Shown piece by piece: positions 39,495 to 53,600 of a stretch of DNA of 64,000 nt; within the stretch, counting starts at the first letter, position 1, and each line of letters begins with the position of its first letter. Source of the stretch: Pogonophryne albipinna (taxonomy: Eukaryota > Chordata > Actinopteri > Perciformes > Artedidraconidae). Below the pieces are notes generated by a model. The model saw nothing but the letters and a program-made list of their open reading frames with translations, searched no databases and was not told where the DNA came from. A program made the translations under genes and the position numbers. Location: positions 25,454,412 to 25,518,411 of the forward strand of contig CM053246.1 of the NCBI GenBank assembly GCA_028583405.1. Reading direction: 5' to 3'.

Positions 39495-42400
39495 GTGGAT
39501 GGAGTGAGAGAAAAATATAGCCGAAGCCAAACAGGAACGGTGGAGTCTGGTGTGGACCGTCGTTTCTACACGAACCGACGACCACTGGCTGAAAGAAGAA
39601 TGCTTGAAAACAAGAGAGAGAGATTGAAAACCTTCCTCAAGAAGATCGACGAAAAGGCCATCGTCAGACTTAAGCACTTCATGAAAGAAAGGTAAGCGAA
39701 TGTGGCTAGCTGAACCGCTATCTGCCGGTGATCATCATCAGCCGGAGGATGCTAACGGTTAGCATTTCTTTGATGAGGAGACAACCTGTCAAACAATTGT
39801 TTATCTCGCAAGATTTTCCTTTAACACAGAACCAAGAAATATCGTTTAGAATTGTACATCAGCTGTGCATAAAGGGTCAATAAGTATTTCAGTCAACGAG
39901 TAACGTTAGAATATGCTAGCAGGTTAGCCACCCTCCTGACTGAGGATGTGAAGGCATTTTAAATGACTTTACATCTAGCTAACATTACCATCATCAATTG
40001 CACAATAACAACTGTACGTTGTGTTCATTGTTGTCTACTGAGTTTTAATATATCGGTGTCCACGCTGGCTGGTGATAGCGTCTTTGCAATATTGGTGTAA
40101 ACAGTGTGTGTTTTAGCATAGGTTCAATGTAAACGTGATGTTGTCATAGCTAACGTAATAATAATAATACATTTTATTTCTATAGCGCTTTTCTTGAACC
40201 CAAAGACGCTTTACATTTGGGAGGGAGGGTAGACAAACAAAACAAAGCCACAAAGAAACATACGTAGTTACGTAGTAGTTATAACGTAGTATAAGATTGG
40301 TCATTGATTGAACGGTTGTTGACCTAAGCACCTGATGCAGATGATACACCATCCGCTATAATAATAACAGACTTGGATATCCCAGAGTAAAATGCTTTTT
40401 AGTAGTAAAATGTAAATGTTTTAAAATGGGCGTTTTTCTGGTACGTTTTTTCATTGTAATGTTAAGCTTCTCTGCAAGTGTTTCTACAGACACAGTCCAG
40501 GCAGGGGATTTGATTTAATCATTTGTTTCTATTTGTATTGGGCTTTTTCCAAGAACACCATGATTGACCCACATCAGCCCTGTAAAGTGATGTCATGCGT
40601 GTGTTGTTGGAGACTAGTAGCTTTCTAATCTGTTCCAGGCAGCGTTTATAAACATCTAATTTACATATGGATGAGTTGCATAAAGACAGGCTGGTCCAGG
40701 TCTGGAACTTTCTTAATCTCGTCTGTGCTCAGAAATCATGGCTTCATCCCCCGTCCTATGTGGGTCAGATTGGTGTAACTTCTTGACCTTCTGTCATGGA
40801 GGATCCAGCCCTTTTTTAGACCAAGAGCAGACCACTCTTGCAGGATTGCATATACATTTTGACTCTTTTAAACATGCACACATATATTGTGTTACCCCCA
40901 GGGAAACGCACGCTTGTGACACATGGGAGCAAGTCTATCTTTTCCCTGTAAAGACTATATTTAGCTCCCTTGAGTCGACCACAGGTGGTACATGGTGTTA
41001 TATAAATGCCCGCTGTATCTCACTGTTGGTACTTCTCGTCCTCTGAGCTTCACCTTTCACTTGCCTCCATAGATAGCCATTTGCTCGAGTAAAGGAGCCC
41101 TGCCAATCACACTTGGCCTGCTGCTTATCAGCATAGCTATGGTGTGTCTGTAGAACGGTATGAGGGGGGGGATAATCTGTTTCCACAACACGCAGTCACA
41201 CACTTCCATGACAGTGTTGTTGCATTGGCCTCAGTGAGCCAATGCTCATATAAATGCAACAGCTATCCAAAGTCATTTCATCCACTTATGATCTAGTCGG
41301 ATTGCTCTTTAAATACTTTAATCTTCCCTATAAAAACGCTATAGCAGCCAAGAAGTTTTATGTAGCAAATGAGTACACCACCTTAATGTAAAAAATGTGT
41401 AGCCAGCGTATAGTAAGTCACTACATACAGGTTTGCAATGAACACAGTGGCATCAATTTGAATACTATTGTTTGAATGGGGGAAGAACCTACTTCTGCAA
41501 AACTTGTTTAGATGGAGGAGCCTGGAATAGTCTGGGTGGGGCAGTTTTGCAGGCACTCTGCTGGCTCCAGGAAGATGCTCCCAGGACACAGCCTCCTTGC
41601 TGCTGTGGGCAGCGTAGACTGTAGGTCTAAATTATGAGATGTGCTGCAGGCGTAGAGGAAAAGCCAAGTTAGATGATGAAACCACATCAGCAGGACTGTA
41701 TGGCTAAATAAAGGGTTGCATATTTAACAGCTGGTTAAAGTTATGTGTAGCTTCTGTCAGGCTAGTGCTAATGGCCACTCCTCTGCCCTTGTCACAGGGT
41801 CAAGAAAAATGCTATATTCTTCTCAGCTGTCTCACCTTTTGGTTTTCATGGTAGCCTGGTGAATTCCACCTAATGTAGATCAGACTAATTCTGCCACACA
41901 AGGCTTTTATGCAAGCTTAGCTAAAGGCTTGGTGTTCTGCTCAGCTTTGATCACCAGGATTGCATAAAATACAGTTCTTTTATTTGTTGTTTTAATAGTA
42001 TCTTGATTTTAAGATGAACCTAACCTAACCTTTTGGAAAGTGGGTGTACTGCCTTGGCATCACTGCATCAAGGTTGCTTATTATAGTTTGGGGTATCAGT
42101 ATGGAAACTCAACACAAGGAGAATGCAATCCACTCCACTCAGAAACAATTTATAGGGACCCTGCCATACACAGCGCTGGCTTGCACCAGGTTTTCAAATG
42201 TACAAGTAACTGTTGAATTCATTTAGCCTCTAAATGGCTTTGCTACATGTAGTGCTTATGTATATGACTGCCCCCCCCCCCCCCCCCAACAACCTGTGGT
42301 TCTGAGGAGGAGGGGTCAACAAAATTCTACTGTGGGTAAAATAGAAGCCCCCTTGTACACGGTAGAGTAGCCTACTTTTAACGATTTTAAAGTCAGGTGG

Positions 42401-45400
42401 GATTTTCAGCAACCACCACAACACGCCCCCCCATGCTCATATGCCTGGTTGCTGGAAGTACTCTGAGTTTCCTGAAGAAAGACCCTCTGTCTCTGTGCCC
42501 AGTTTGCAGAGAGGAACTGGAGGGAGATGCCGCATACTCAAGGTCACATGACTTCCCACTCCAACACACACAGTTATTCTGTAACACATGTACACAGATG
42601 TGTTCTCTGTTCCATTTGGCACACACCAACACGCAGTTTTCCTGCATACTGAGCCCTGGCAGGCAGCCACAGACGGCCTGTTATTTTGCAATAACCACTA
42701 GCTCGCTTCCCTGCCCTTCCTAACGGCTCTATTGAAGCTTGCATACATATGCATGCATACATGCAAAGACACAGAACCCTTTTCAGTCACTCATTATGAT
42801 ACGATTTCCTCTTGTCTTCAATTTCCTAATTTTGACAATCTTTTGTTGAAATAAATAAACTCAGATGCTGTGTACGTGGTTGCATACATCTTAACTGAAC
42901 CCTATGGCTTTGTAAAGCACAGCTGCAACAATCTGGCATTGGAGAAGAATGGTTCTGATTGGTTCACATGACGACAATTATCCACGACTCTCCAGAAGAT
43001 GGTGCCCTCACACTATCTTGTCCAGCAAATTCTCAGGCAATCTAGATTATGTGAAATTCAAACCTTTGTCAGCCTTGAGAACTGCGAGTGGTGTTGTTAG
43101 ACCAGTCATGTTACCTGTGGGAAAGCTTTTACATAAGCATTCTATACTGAAGCAATTTTGTCTTAATGGCACGAGCACTGAAAAGCTGATGTGGCTGATT
43201 CCTAAGGACTCCTGGGATCATATTTCTCATCTTGAGACCGCTAACAAATGCGTCATAACTCTGCACCAATGGGAGTTATTCTGCCAGCTGGACAGCCCTG
43301 TGCTGGAGAAGTCATCCCTCACGTTTTAGTGCGACCTAGGCTCCAGTGAATTGAAACATATGCATCTTTTATAAGCTTAGTTTACATTTTATTTATAACT
43401 TTCTGGTGTTTTTTGTTGTTGTAATTTATTAAATAAATGTGATTGTAAAAGTGCATTTCCTGCAATGTATTATTATATCATAAAAGGGCCAGTGTCCATC
43501 TTCCCACATGCAACATAATTGAAGTATGTTCACCCAGCTTACTAAAGTTTATAACACAAACATCATCCGTCAAGCTGTTGGTAACAAACTGTACATGTTG
43601 ATACTCCAGAAGTGAAGTTAATCGTATAATTAATGTTAGGGATTAAATAAGAGTGATTCATCAGGAGCAAGGCTTTCGTGAGAAGGGCCCCTAAGCCTTC
43701 TCACAAGCACTCTGCAAGCCTTATCTGTAGATGAAATGGAGAGTGACAAACACAAGGTAGAATTGATCACGGCTGCGTGCTTGGGTAGCTTACTTACTTA
43801 CTAAGGTGAATGTATAAGTATCTCCTTTTGTAAACTTGGCAGTGTTATGATTCAAATATTACACATTGTTTTCATCGATAATCTAAACTCGTTTTCTCAT
43901 AATTAGACAGTTTATCAGACTTGCAAGCAGAAGGTTCAGTTCAGAAAGGCCACAGGGCTCAAGCAAGGAACAATCCTGTGCCCTTTTTACAAAATGTATT
44001 TATAACATTGGCCATCCCTCTGAATTTATCCTGCAACTTGACAGCAAGAGGTATAGAGTAAAAACTTGGCAGGTTTAAAGGAGAGTAAAGGAGTCGTATG
44101 GTGGCTATATTAGGAATGATGTCACGAGTGCAGTTGGACTTTATCTGCCTGCTTGAGTGTCCTGGATGGTGATCTCACCAGGTATAGGAATAGCGTGGAG
44201 AACGTCAGCCCTCAGCTGAGGTTTAAACAAGGTTCTGATACATCAAGAGTATGGAGTACACTGTAATTATCTGTTTTGCATAATATATTCTTCTGAGCTT
44301 TTCTCCCATTTTCCCTTTAGTTAGACACAAGTATTCATGTGTGTGATGGCTCCATTAACACCATCAACAAAGAGTATGCACTGCCCTTGTTATGCACAAT
44401 GACCCGGCCGGCTTCTAAAGCAATCTAACTGTTATTGAGAACAGGCTATTGGATGTTTTTTGTTCTTCTAAACTGAGAATAACCTGGCATAGTTTCTCTC
44501 ACCCCCCACCTTTAACCCCTACCGTTGTAGCTGGTTTCCCGACAACACAGACAGAGAAAAGGCTCTGAAAGGACAACGCTTGGGAGAGCATTTTTGGCTT
44601 AAACCACACAGTCTCTTTTTTGGTCTTTTGAACACCCTCTTTTGGGTTTAATTTGACTTTCGCCGTGTTTCTTGCACTATCTTCATGTCGGGCTCTTTGG
44701 TGCTTTTAACATTGCAGTAAAACAGACCTTTACACCCTTTTGAATTGGCTGGCGATGCTCCAGGTCTAAGTGCAACAGCTACAAACCGCCATACTCGTTT
44801 GGCTGCCTCGACGAGCGCTGGCAACACGCTTTTAGGGATTGGTGGTCATGGAGAGAGGGAAAGGCTTGTTAAACCAACAGGGTGCTGTGGCCGGTTCTCA
44901 TTGCTCCGAGGATCAGGGAAGGTAAGGCGAGCAAATATGTCACATTTCTTAAACAGTCTCGGATAGGAAAGGGCTCACTTGAGAAATGTTAAGTAAACGT
45001 AGGATTATAGGTTGTCTATGTTTTCGCCCCAATTGTAAAACAAAGGCTGGCTAATTAATGTGTGAAAACTTTGTAAAATCTTTCGTTAAAATGTGTTCTT
45101 CATATACAAAAATAATGTAATCATCAGCCCATTTTCCTGACAAAGTTATTTGTCGTTTTCTCAATGGATCCTATGTAAATCGGGTAAATGTGCTAGCATA
45201 GCAGTGGTTACAGTTGTGCGCCGTCTAGCCTGTGTCTTGTCTAGTTTCTTAAGATATACCAGAACAAAAGCGATTAAGAAATTGATTAGACTTATATGAA
45301 TGTAAGTCATCTCTATTTCACGGAACATGTCATCATGGGAACAAATTACAGGCGTCACTGACCTTGTTGTTTATGCTAGCAGCTGTTGTGCAGTTACATT

Positions 45401-47567
45401 ATATAAAGAATTATAATTTCACGACTGCCTGCCTGATCGTTTCTGAAAAGGTGCTAGAAATATTGTGTATTGGGATTAGTTCCCAATCCAAAGAATCAAG
45501 TACTTTTAAAAGTATTGTGGTGCTAAAGAGATGTTAAGCATACACATTATATTCTTTAGACTTGTCGTATGCATGTGTATAAGAACGTTGTTTGGTTAAG
45601 ATCCTCGGCACAAATACATCATGATCATCTTTTCAGTTAAAAGTATGCAGAAATCATCATTCAAATATGGTAAATCCCTTCACATTGCACAATTGGTCAA
45701 AAATAATTCCAAATTCGTTATTGTTCATTTTTTAGAAGCAAGTCTCGAAATGTCCCCATCATTTCATGCATGTCCATTTGAATCCACGTCTGTGTAGAAT
45801 TTGATGTGCCTATGTCTGCTTTGAGATATCAGAAATGTTTGTACAACCCTTAAATAAGTCAGGTGCTGTGACACATTCAATATGTGCTCCAGCAACGAAG
45901 TAATCAGGTCAGAAGTCAAGGCCGGTCTGGCCATTACACAACCATTCAGGTTGACCGCCTCCTACTTTGTAAATATGAAGTGGTCATTAAGAAATGCCAC
46001 TTTTATGCACTCCATCATTTATTTTTAGATCTAGTTTGTTTCCACAACCTTTTAGATGTTACATTGGCTGTTGTCACGCACCTGTTCACCCTTGATAGCT
46101 TTGGCCTTGAACCCTTTTATAGGTTATCAGGCTGACTCAGTTTCTTCCTTTTGAGATAGGCTTGGCATAAAAATGTACTTCCTTATTTCATTTCACTGGA
46201 AGATATTAGATAATCATATTGTTTCTTTTTTTTGTCGGTGTGAATGTCAAGTGTTCTATACAGGACAACCTGCCAGTATAAAGACAATGCCCTTATTTAC
46301 TGGAACTTTTGCAATAAACATTATACACAGGAGAATTGAGAGGCAGACTGCCAGACTGTCTGTGTATTGACTGCATGCTAATAAGGCTAAGGATGGTTGT
46401 GTCTGTCATCCACGTTATACATAGACTTTTCTGCGACAACATACAACTTAACTCAATTCACAAAACCTCCCTAATCTGTGGGAAAATTGCAACATTTAAG
46501 TGTTTTTAAGTACACAGAGAGCTGAAGGCTGCCTGAGTGTTTCAGGAAGCGGCTTCAACGCGACCTTGTTAATGGTTACGGTTAGTCCTGAGTAAAGAGA
46601 GGAAGTTGTTGAGAAATTCAAACAAATAATGCATATTGGTTTGAGACTTTAACCCCCTGCCTACGAGAAATGGGTCAGGTGAGCATATTTGAACACCGAA
46701 AAAAAACATGTGGTCAACGGTTCAACCTGTGTTTAGAATTGTTCTCAGTGTGTTTGCTTAGTCTACACGCCAGCCGCAGGAGCCTACTTTCCCCAATGTT
46801 TACTAGCTGCTTTGGATATTGATACGTTTTATATTTTAGAATAAAGGATGTCTGTCAATGAATAACAGGCTTAATTGTTCATGACACAAGCAGGAAATTA
46901 TCATTACATGAAGTGTTTTTGCTGAACACAATTTGATGATTAGTCTAATTACAGGAGAGGCGTCCAGGTGAAGCTGCATTTCATGATTTCTTTCTGACCT
47001 TTACTCCAATTACACAGGCCACGCTGCAGAGACATTGTTTAAGGGTTACTAACACGTTAAAAGAAAGCAGCACTAACTCCTTTTGTTGATCTGTGCAGGA
47101 TTAAAGCTCAGTAAACATTCAGTGCACTTCCTCAGAATAACATTCTGCAATATCATGCTGCCATATGTTAAGTTTGTCACTTTTTTTGGATATGTCTGAA
47201 TTCTTATAAAGAAGTTCCTACCATACTGCGTGTGTTTGAGAAAGCCTTTTTGTTGTCCTGCCATCACCGTGGTAAAATTATTTGCCTAAGGGGGAACAAA
47301 TAATGCACTACTGGATGGGCCCGTCTGAGCGTCCACAAGTATTTCACTTTCTTACCCGCTCATATTTGTGTTTATAAAATCTATGATCCCACTTTTCATA
47401 CCAGAACAAATCCCAACAAGACAGGATTCTGATGTTGGATAATGGCACTGGAAGGTTTTATGGGTTAGGCCTTGTTTTCTTAGCATGTCAGTGCCTGTGT
47501 GTGTGCCTGTGTGTGCCTGTGTGCCTGTGTGTGTGTGCCTGTGTGTGTGTGTGCCTGTGTGTGTGTG

Positions 47568-47611
<44 letters not shown>

Positions 47612-50600
47612 CTGGGGGAGTGGCTGAGTTTGATGTCACCAACTACGGAGTGTCACACCATTCTCAACACAAAGTTGCTTCCTCCTACCAGCACATTCAC
47701 AGAGCTGTACAGCAACAGTTTTTTTTCTGGCAGGATATGGCGAGGACACTGACTTAACTAGTAACTAAACTCTTTTTGGACCAGGTATTCAAAAGCTGAA
47801 GGGAACTATTACAATCTTTTTGGGGAATTTTACTATCTTACTGACTTGTTAGAACTTTTTGGCTTTGATGGTATGGAGTCAGTGAGTATAGCTTAGAGAT
47901 AAAGAGTGTTTTGAGTGGGGTTATTTTTGTATAATAGAAGGAAATGCCTACTGTTAGTAGGTATATGAGTTTTCGTTCATCAAAGCGATTTAAAGTTACC
48001 AGGTAAGATTGTCTCTGTTGTTTGTTTTTATAGTTGTTTTCTAAGTTTGCTTGCTTTTAAAAAAACATACAGAAATCGAGGCTTTCTGACTCGTAATCAT
48101 TGTTGGTAACGTCATTAAGTTTAAGATTCATGTCTGTAGACTGACAAGATTATTTATTCTTCCATGAATTTGCAGCTTGTTTGTTCCTGGCCATGGAAAG
48201 GTTAGGGCCTTAAAAGAGCACTTTGCCAATATTTAAATTCAATTAAGTGAAAAAAAATGCCAGAGGCTTGTAAATCTAAGAGCATGAGCCGACGTTGATG
48301 AGCTTGTAAAGTTGCCTGAAGGTGGAATCATACAGCCACGACTAGAGCACTGACGCAACGTATATCAATGAAACTTTCTCATTGGAATTTTCCGACCGAT
48401 CATAAAGAAACACACTGTCTCCCAAATCTAAGTCCCATTATCACATGTCATGTAAATACAATTGACCTCCAAAACCATAACAAGGTTCTTTATTTAGTCA
48501 TACGAACATAGCTACTGTGTAGTTATGCCGATGAAAATCTTGTGTCACAGGCTAATAGTAAAGTAAGTAAATAGTAATACAAAAAGAAAAATAGTTTTGA
48601 AATAGTGCAATAAGAGTCTATATGCAAGTTATTGAAATAGGATATATAGATAAATAATGTTTAAGTAGCAGCCAGATTAATATTAAGGATGTTGTTTCAA
48701 CTGTTCAGGTGTTGAACAGATTTAGCTTCAACAGTAAAGTGTTTAACTACTGTTGGTGCTGAATGATGACACTCTGTAGAGTTCAGGAGATTGTAATATG
48801 TGTCTATTCAGAGAAATGTAGGTGGTGGCTGGTCTTCCTCTTTTTGTTTCTTCATGTTCTCATCATTCAAATTAGCTATTCATGTTTTTTTTTTTAGCTC
48901 ACTGTGATGAATGTACAAGTGATTACAGTGGGGAAGTTTTGATCAGTGGACATGTTGGCTGTGACATTTGAGCTTGAGCTGTGTAACATCTTTTCTCTAT
49001 CCCTTTTTAAAGAGGCCTATTTCATGTGTGCATTAGAACTCTTGTAAACTATTATTATGCATGTTGCTAAAGCTCCTTTTCTCCTCCTCCTTTTCCAGCA
49101 GCTACCCAGTAGAAAGCAGTGGTGGCGGGCTGCCAGCCAAATTGAAGAAAAGCAAGAGCAGCTCCAGCAATGGCAGCATCAAGAAGGCGGAGAGCAGGAA
49201 AGCTTTGAGCCTAGAGGCTGCGGAGCTCGAGGTCCAGCAGCAACACAAAACCCTCACCAGACAGGAAGCCATCAGGTAGGACTGAGGGGAAGAGACTGGG
49301 ATGTATACGAAACGCCATAAGATGTCTAGAAACAAGCCTTAAAATAAGTGATGACTCCTAAAGTCTTATCCGATGTGTGGAAATACTATTTGTGTTACTT
49401 GAAATGCAGACAATTGCATAAGGTGAAGACTCAAAGCTATTCTAGAGAGTATCACAAGACCAGAGCTCCCTCTCAGCTGGTAGTCGTGACACACTCATGA
49501 CTGCACAGCTGCTCCACACCGACTGTCTTCTCACATGATTCTAACATGTGAGGTATATCGGTGAATTTCTGATATTCATCCTGAATACTGCCTTCATGAC
49601 AGAGAGATTAACCTGCTACTTTCCACATATGTTATTATGACTTGAGGAACTCCAAGTTCAGTTTTCATTCCAATTTTAAACTGAGAACTCTTTATATCGA
49701 CTTATAAAAGAAACAATTGGATCTCTGCGATTTGGTGCTACACTTTGATGTTTGTTGCTATCATTTTGATGCTCTATATACCTCTGGTGCCACTTAAGTA
49801 CAAATGACGTCATGCACAATTTAGCTTAGTATACAAATGACTGGTACTGCTTTCCCACGCTCTTGCTTTTCTCGTGCTCATGTGGCCTCTGGGTATGTTC
49901 TTGCATAGCTGTAGCGACAGACTTCCTGTGAAATGACAGCCGTGATCTTTGTCTCTGCAGGTCGCAGACTTTCGATGTTGACAACAGAGCGTTTGAGAGG
50001 ACGGAGGGCACTGGCTCGCAAAGTGTAAGTATTACACATTTAATGATACTTGTCAGGTGGAGGGCTACAGACCTTTTGTTGTACCAATGTCATTATTGAA
50101 ATCTAACCTGATCCTAATTTTCTTTTCCCTCTTTTTAGAGTTTTATGAAGCACAACAAGACATTCCACAAATTGTTTCCAGACATTCCTAACGGTGAAGA
50201 CTTGATACACGGTAGGTAAAAGAAAAGAAACGCATAATGACTTAATGAAGGAATCACATAAAACTAAACATGATTCTGCTCCTCTTCTCCCAGCATACAT
50301 CTGTGCCCTGCAGAAGGAAGTGCCCTACCACGGTAGACTGTACGTCACTGACACCAACGCCTGTTTCTACTCCTCAGTTCTGCTCAGAGACACCAAGGTA
50401 GGCTGTCCTAGTGTTTTTTGTGTGATTGTAACATCTCAATTGTAATATTTCTTGTTGTTTCATTACATCGTTCCACTTGTCCTAACAGTTTCTTGTTTCA
50501 TGCTTCTGCAGGTAGTTATTCCAGTTTCCTGTATCCATATAGTGAAAAAGCAGAACACAGCTTTACTGGTACCCAACGCGTTGTCCATTCGCACGACAGA

Positions 50601-53600
50601 CGGAGAAAAGGTTAGTTTCTCTACTTAACTTCCACACAGCCATTTTTGGTAATACAGACTATACAGTGTATTTTAATAAGCCTTGTTCGAGCACATTGAG
50701 CTCTGCTTTTGATGTAAGCCAAGCGACTGCTCTTTGTTTAATGGTTCAGGATGGCAGGTGGCTAATATTCCCCCTTTGCTTCTCTTCTCCCTCTCATTGT
50801 GTAGTACCTGTTTGTGTCCCTGCGGAACAGAGAGTCATGTTATCAGCTGCTGCGCTCAGTGTCTCCGCAGATAGAGGTGAGTTGCCCAAGTCAAATGTAA
50901 AAGAGTTTACAAAACTGACCATCAAAATGAAAGTAACATTTCAAAAATAAAAGTGTTTAATACATCTGTTAATCTAAACATTTCTCTTTTGATACAGGAT
51001 GGTAGCACCAATAGTAGCCCCATCTTTTCCTCAGCGGAGAACAGCTTCGATAAGAGCAAACTGGTGGTAAGAGAACGTTTCTCAATAAAGCAAATATGTA
51101 GAATGTCATGCATTGACTCAAATATTACATTTTTAAAGGACAACATAAATCTGATGGTGTTCCGTGCTCTCTTATCTCAGCAGAACTCCAGCCAGTCGAG
51201 TCTGGACGACAGCTTCGACCAATTTGATGGTTCTGAGTCTCGATCTTTACGTGAGCAGATTCTGCACAGACCACACAGAGGTGAGTCTTTTACCCCTCAT
51301 TAACATCAACATTAGTTAATTGAACAACTCTAACCAGTCATCATGGAAAGTATAATAGCTGGCTAACTTATTTCTTCTCTCTCCCCTCTTCAGAAGCAGT
51401 GCCTAATGGCCATGTCCCGCCTTTCAGGAGCCTTCACATGCAGCAGAGTGACAGCTCATCCTCAGAAGAACTGTCCGTTTCAGGTAACACTTTAAGACAG
51501 CTTAGTTTTACTCCGCAGCAAAGTCCTGAAAAACAAGTTTCTTTACCAAACTTGCTGGTAGAGGTGTTTTACGGGCCTATACAAAAAGCAGCTTGAGTCT
51601 CTATCCCCTATATACAGACTACAAATATACATTTAGAAAGTCTTACTAGTTGGAAGATGTCTGTTTGAATCTTGCCATGATATTAAGAAGTGTTCTCTTT
51701 GCTCATAGTGTTAGTGTGCATCTCACTCTATTTATGTACAAAATATGCGTGTACTTTTAGTGCAGGACTACCAGAACATAGATAATAATGCTTTTGTTTA
51801 TTTTCCTTTACTGTTCAGGTGCATCGTGGGTTTGGAGCGTGACGGAAAAGGCCAAGTCCCTGCTGGTTCAGAGAGAGGCCAGCACCCTCAACACTCTACT
51901 CTTTATATACTTGATCTTGTGAGTAGCTCTTCCTCACTTCAATGTTCTGTCTGCTCTTCTAATCTCCCTATGTGCTAATCTTAATCTGCTCCTCACTCTT
52001 GAAGTCACACTTATGAAAGGGAAGGCTGAGGAATTTCAGCAGCCTGCTGAGGTTCTAATGAACTAGGTGATCTTTTTGGATCTCATTGCATAAAGATAAA
52101 TTCCAAGCTTGCAAACCAGTTTTTGGAAGCTAAAATTAGAAGTGCACAGCTGTCTCTTAAACCATATGTTAGCCTATTAATTAAGACTTTAACTCTTCTT
52201 TCCCCCCCCCTGCTGTTTACAATAAGAAGGCATTCCGTTTGAGAACTGTAATGTTGGCAGTGGAGTGAGATAATTGATATGAAGTGTGACATGTAATCAT
52301 TCTATTATCTTATCTAAGGAGTTTACGAATATAGGCGTTCATTCGGTGTTAAGCTTTTGTTTGTTCTCTTTGTACCTGCTGTTTGCTCAAATCTCTGGTC
52401 TTTATCACAGTGAGTTTGACTCATATATGTTCCTCTTACAGGGTTGTGCTGCTGCTCTTGTCTTCTGGATACATTGGTTTACGTATCGTGGCCCTGGAGG
52501 AACAGCTGACGTCCCTAGGGGCCCTGCCTGAGTTCACCTTACAAAGCGGGTCAGTACTTATTTGAAAATGAACAAGCATAAACAACCCTGATAGGATGGT
52601 TGGCATAAAGATGAAACACTGGAAGTTAGCAGCTGTTTTATCCATGCAGTACAACAGTTCTGCTTCGCTACACGGCACCTTAGAAGAATACATTGATAAA
52701 AGTCCCGAGTGAAGATCCTCATCACTACACATTGCTGCCACTGGGTGGTCAATGGTGGGTACTGACTACGACACAAGGAAAAACTGAAGACTTACTCTTT
52801 TCCCCAATTATTCTTTACTCGCCATGACAAACTAATCTGTAGTCACAAAAATAAACATATCGTGTTGGCCTCAGAATGGCTATTGTAATGTTGTTTTCAG
52901 AGTAAATCTACATTGTTATCTTTTTAATCTAGTGTTTAAACTGTTGCCTGATTGGCTCTGTTCTCCGTTTAGGACAATGGGCAAATTGATTCCTGTAAAA
53001 GGTGTTGCCTCACAACAGTCATTCAGTATTGTTAGGCGTTTATTGCGTTTGCTTTACATATGTGACCCGCTCTATCGAAATCAGTCGGAAGTAGCAACGG
53101 CTCATTTCAAAATAAACGTGGATTTGCGTAAAAAACTATTTTTTCGGGGTTCGGGTGTTTTGTTTGATTTTAAACAAACATAGTCTTGGCTTTCAGAATA
53201 TGAAACTTTTATTTCCAAACTCACACGATAAATACATTTTTGAAGCTTGTAAAGGGACGAAGACAGGCACCTCTCATTCGCAATCTGCTCTTCCGCAGCG
53301 CCGCCCCCCCTCCCTCCGGCTGACATTATGAATGTAAGTGTAGAGTAATCATAAATAACACGTCAGGGTCCGTTACAGTTTGTTTTCATCTGATTTCAAT
53401 TAAACAAAGTCTTGGCTTTCAGAATATTAAACTTGTTTCGGCAAATTCAGATGATAAATACAACTTTGAAGCTTAACGGCATAATTACAAGCGGAGAACG
53501 GAGTAATTAAAGTCACAGCAGGAATAACAACAGCCGGTGTTTCTCGTGAGGGTTTTCCCCTGGAAACAAACACAATACACACAAAATTACACAAACACAC

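Larger units (their letters stand above)
39692..49098 (+). other. First intron of the GRAM gene
   Basis: A 9.4 kb intron. It holds a retroposon tail at 40150-40245 (TTTTATTTCTATAGCGCTTTTC and ACGCTTTACA), a 17-base C run at 42271-42287, the candidate alternative first exon at 44848-44921 and a GT-rich microsatellite. An unrecognised 126-codon frame at 42949-43329 is most likely chance. No other repeats were assigned. Confidence 0.5.

Noticed and set aside
42949..43329. 126-codon frame in the first intron of the GRAM gene
   Set aside because: No family recognised, no splice sites that fit the gene, and low-information composition; kept only as a note in the intron entry.
44745..44966. 73-codon frame around the alternative first exon
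   Set aside because: At the donor at 44921 it is in phase 0, which does not fit exon 2; the overlapping frame from 44848 fits better.
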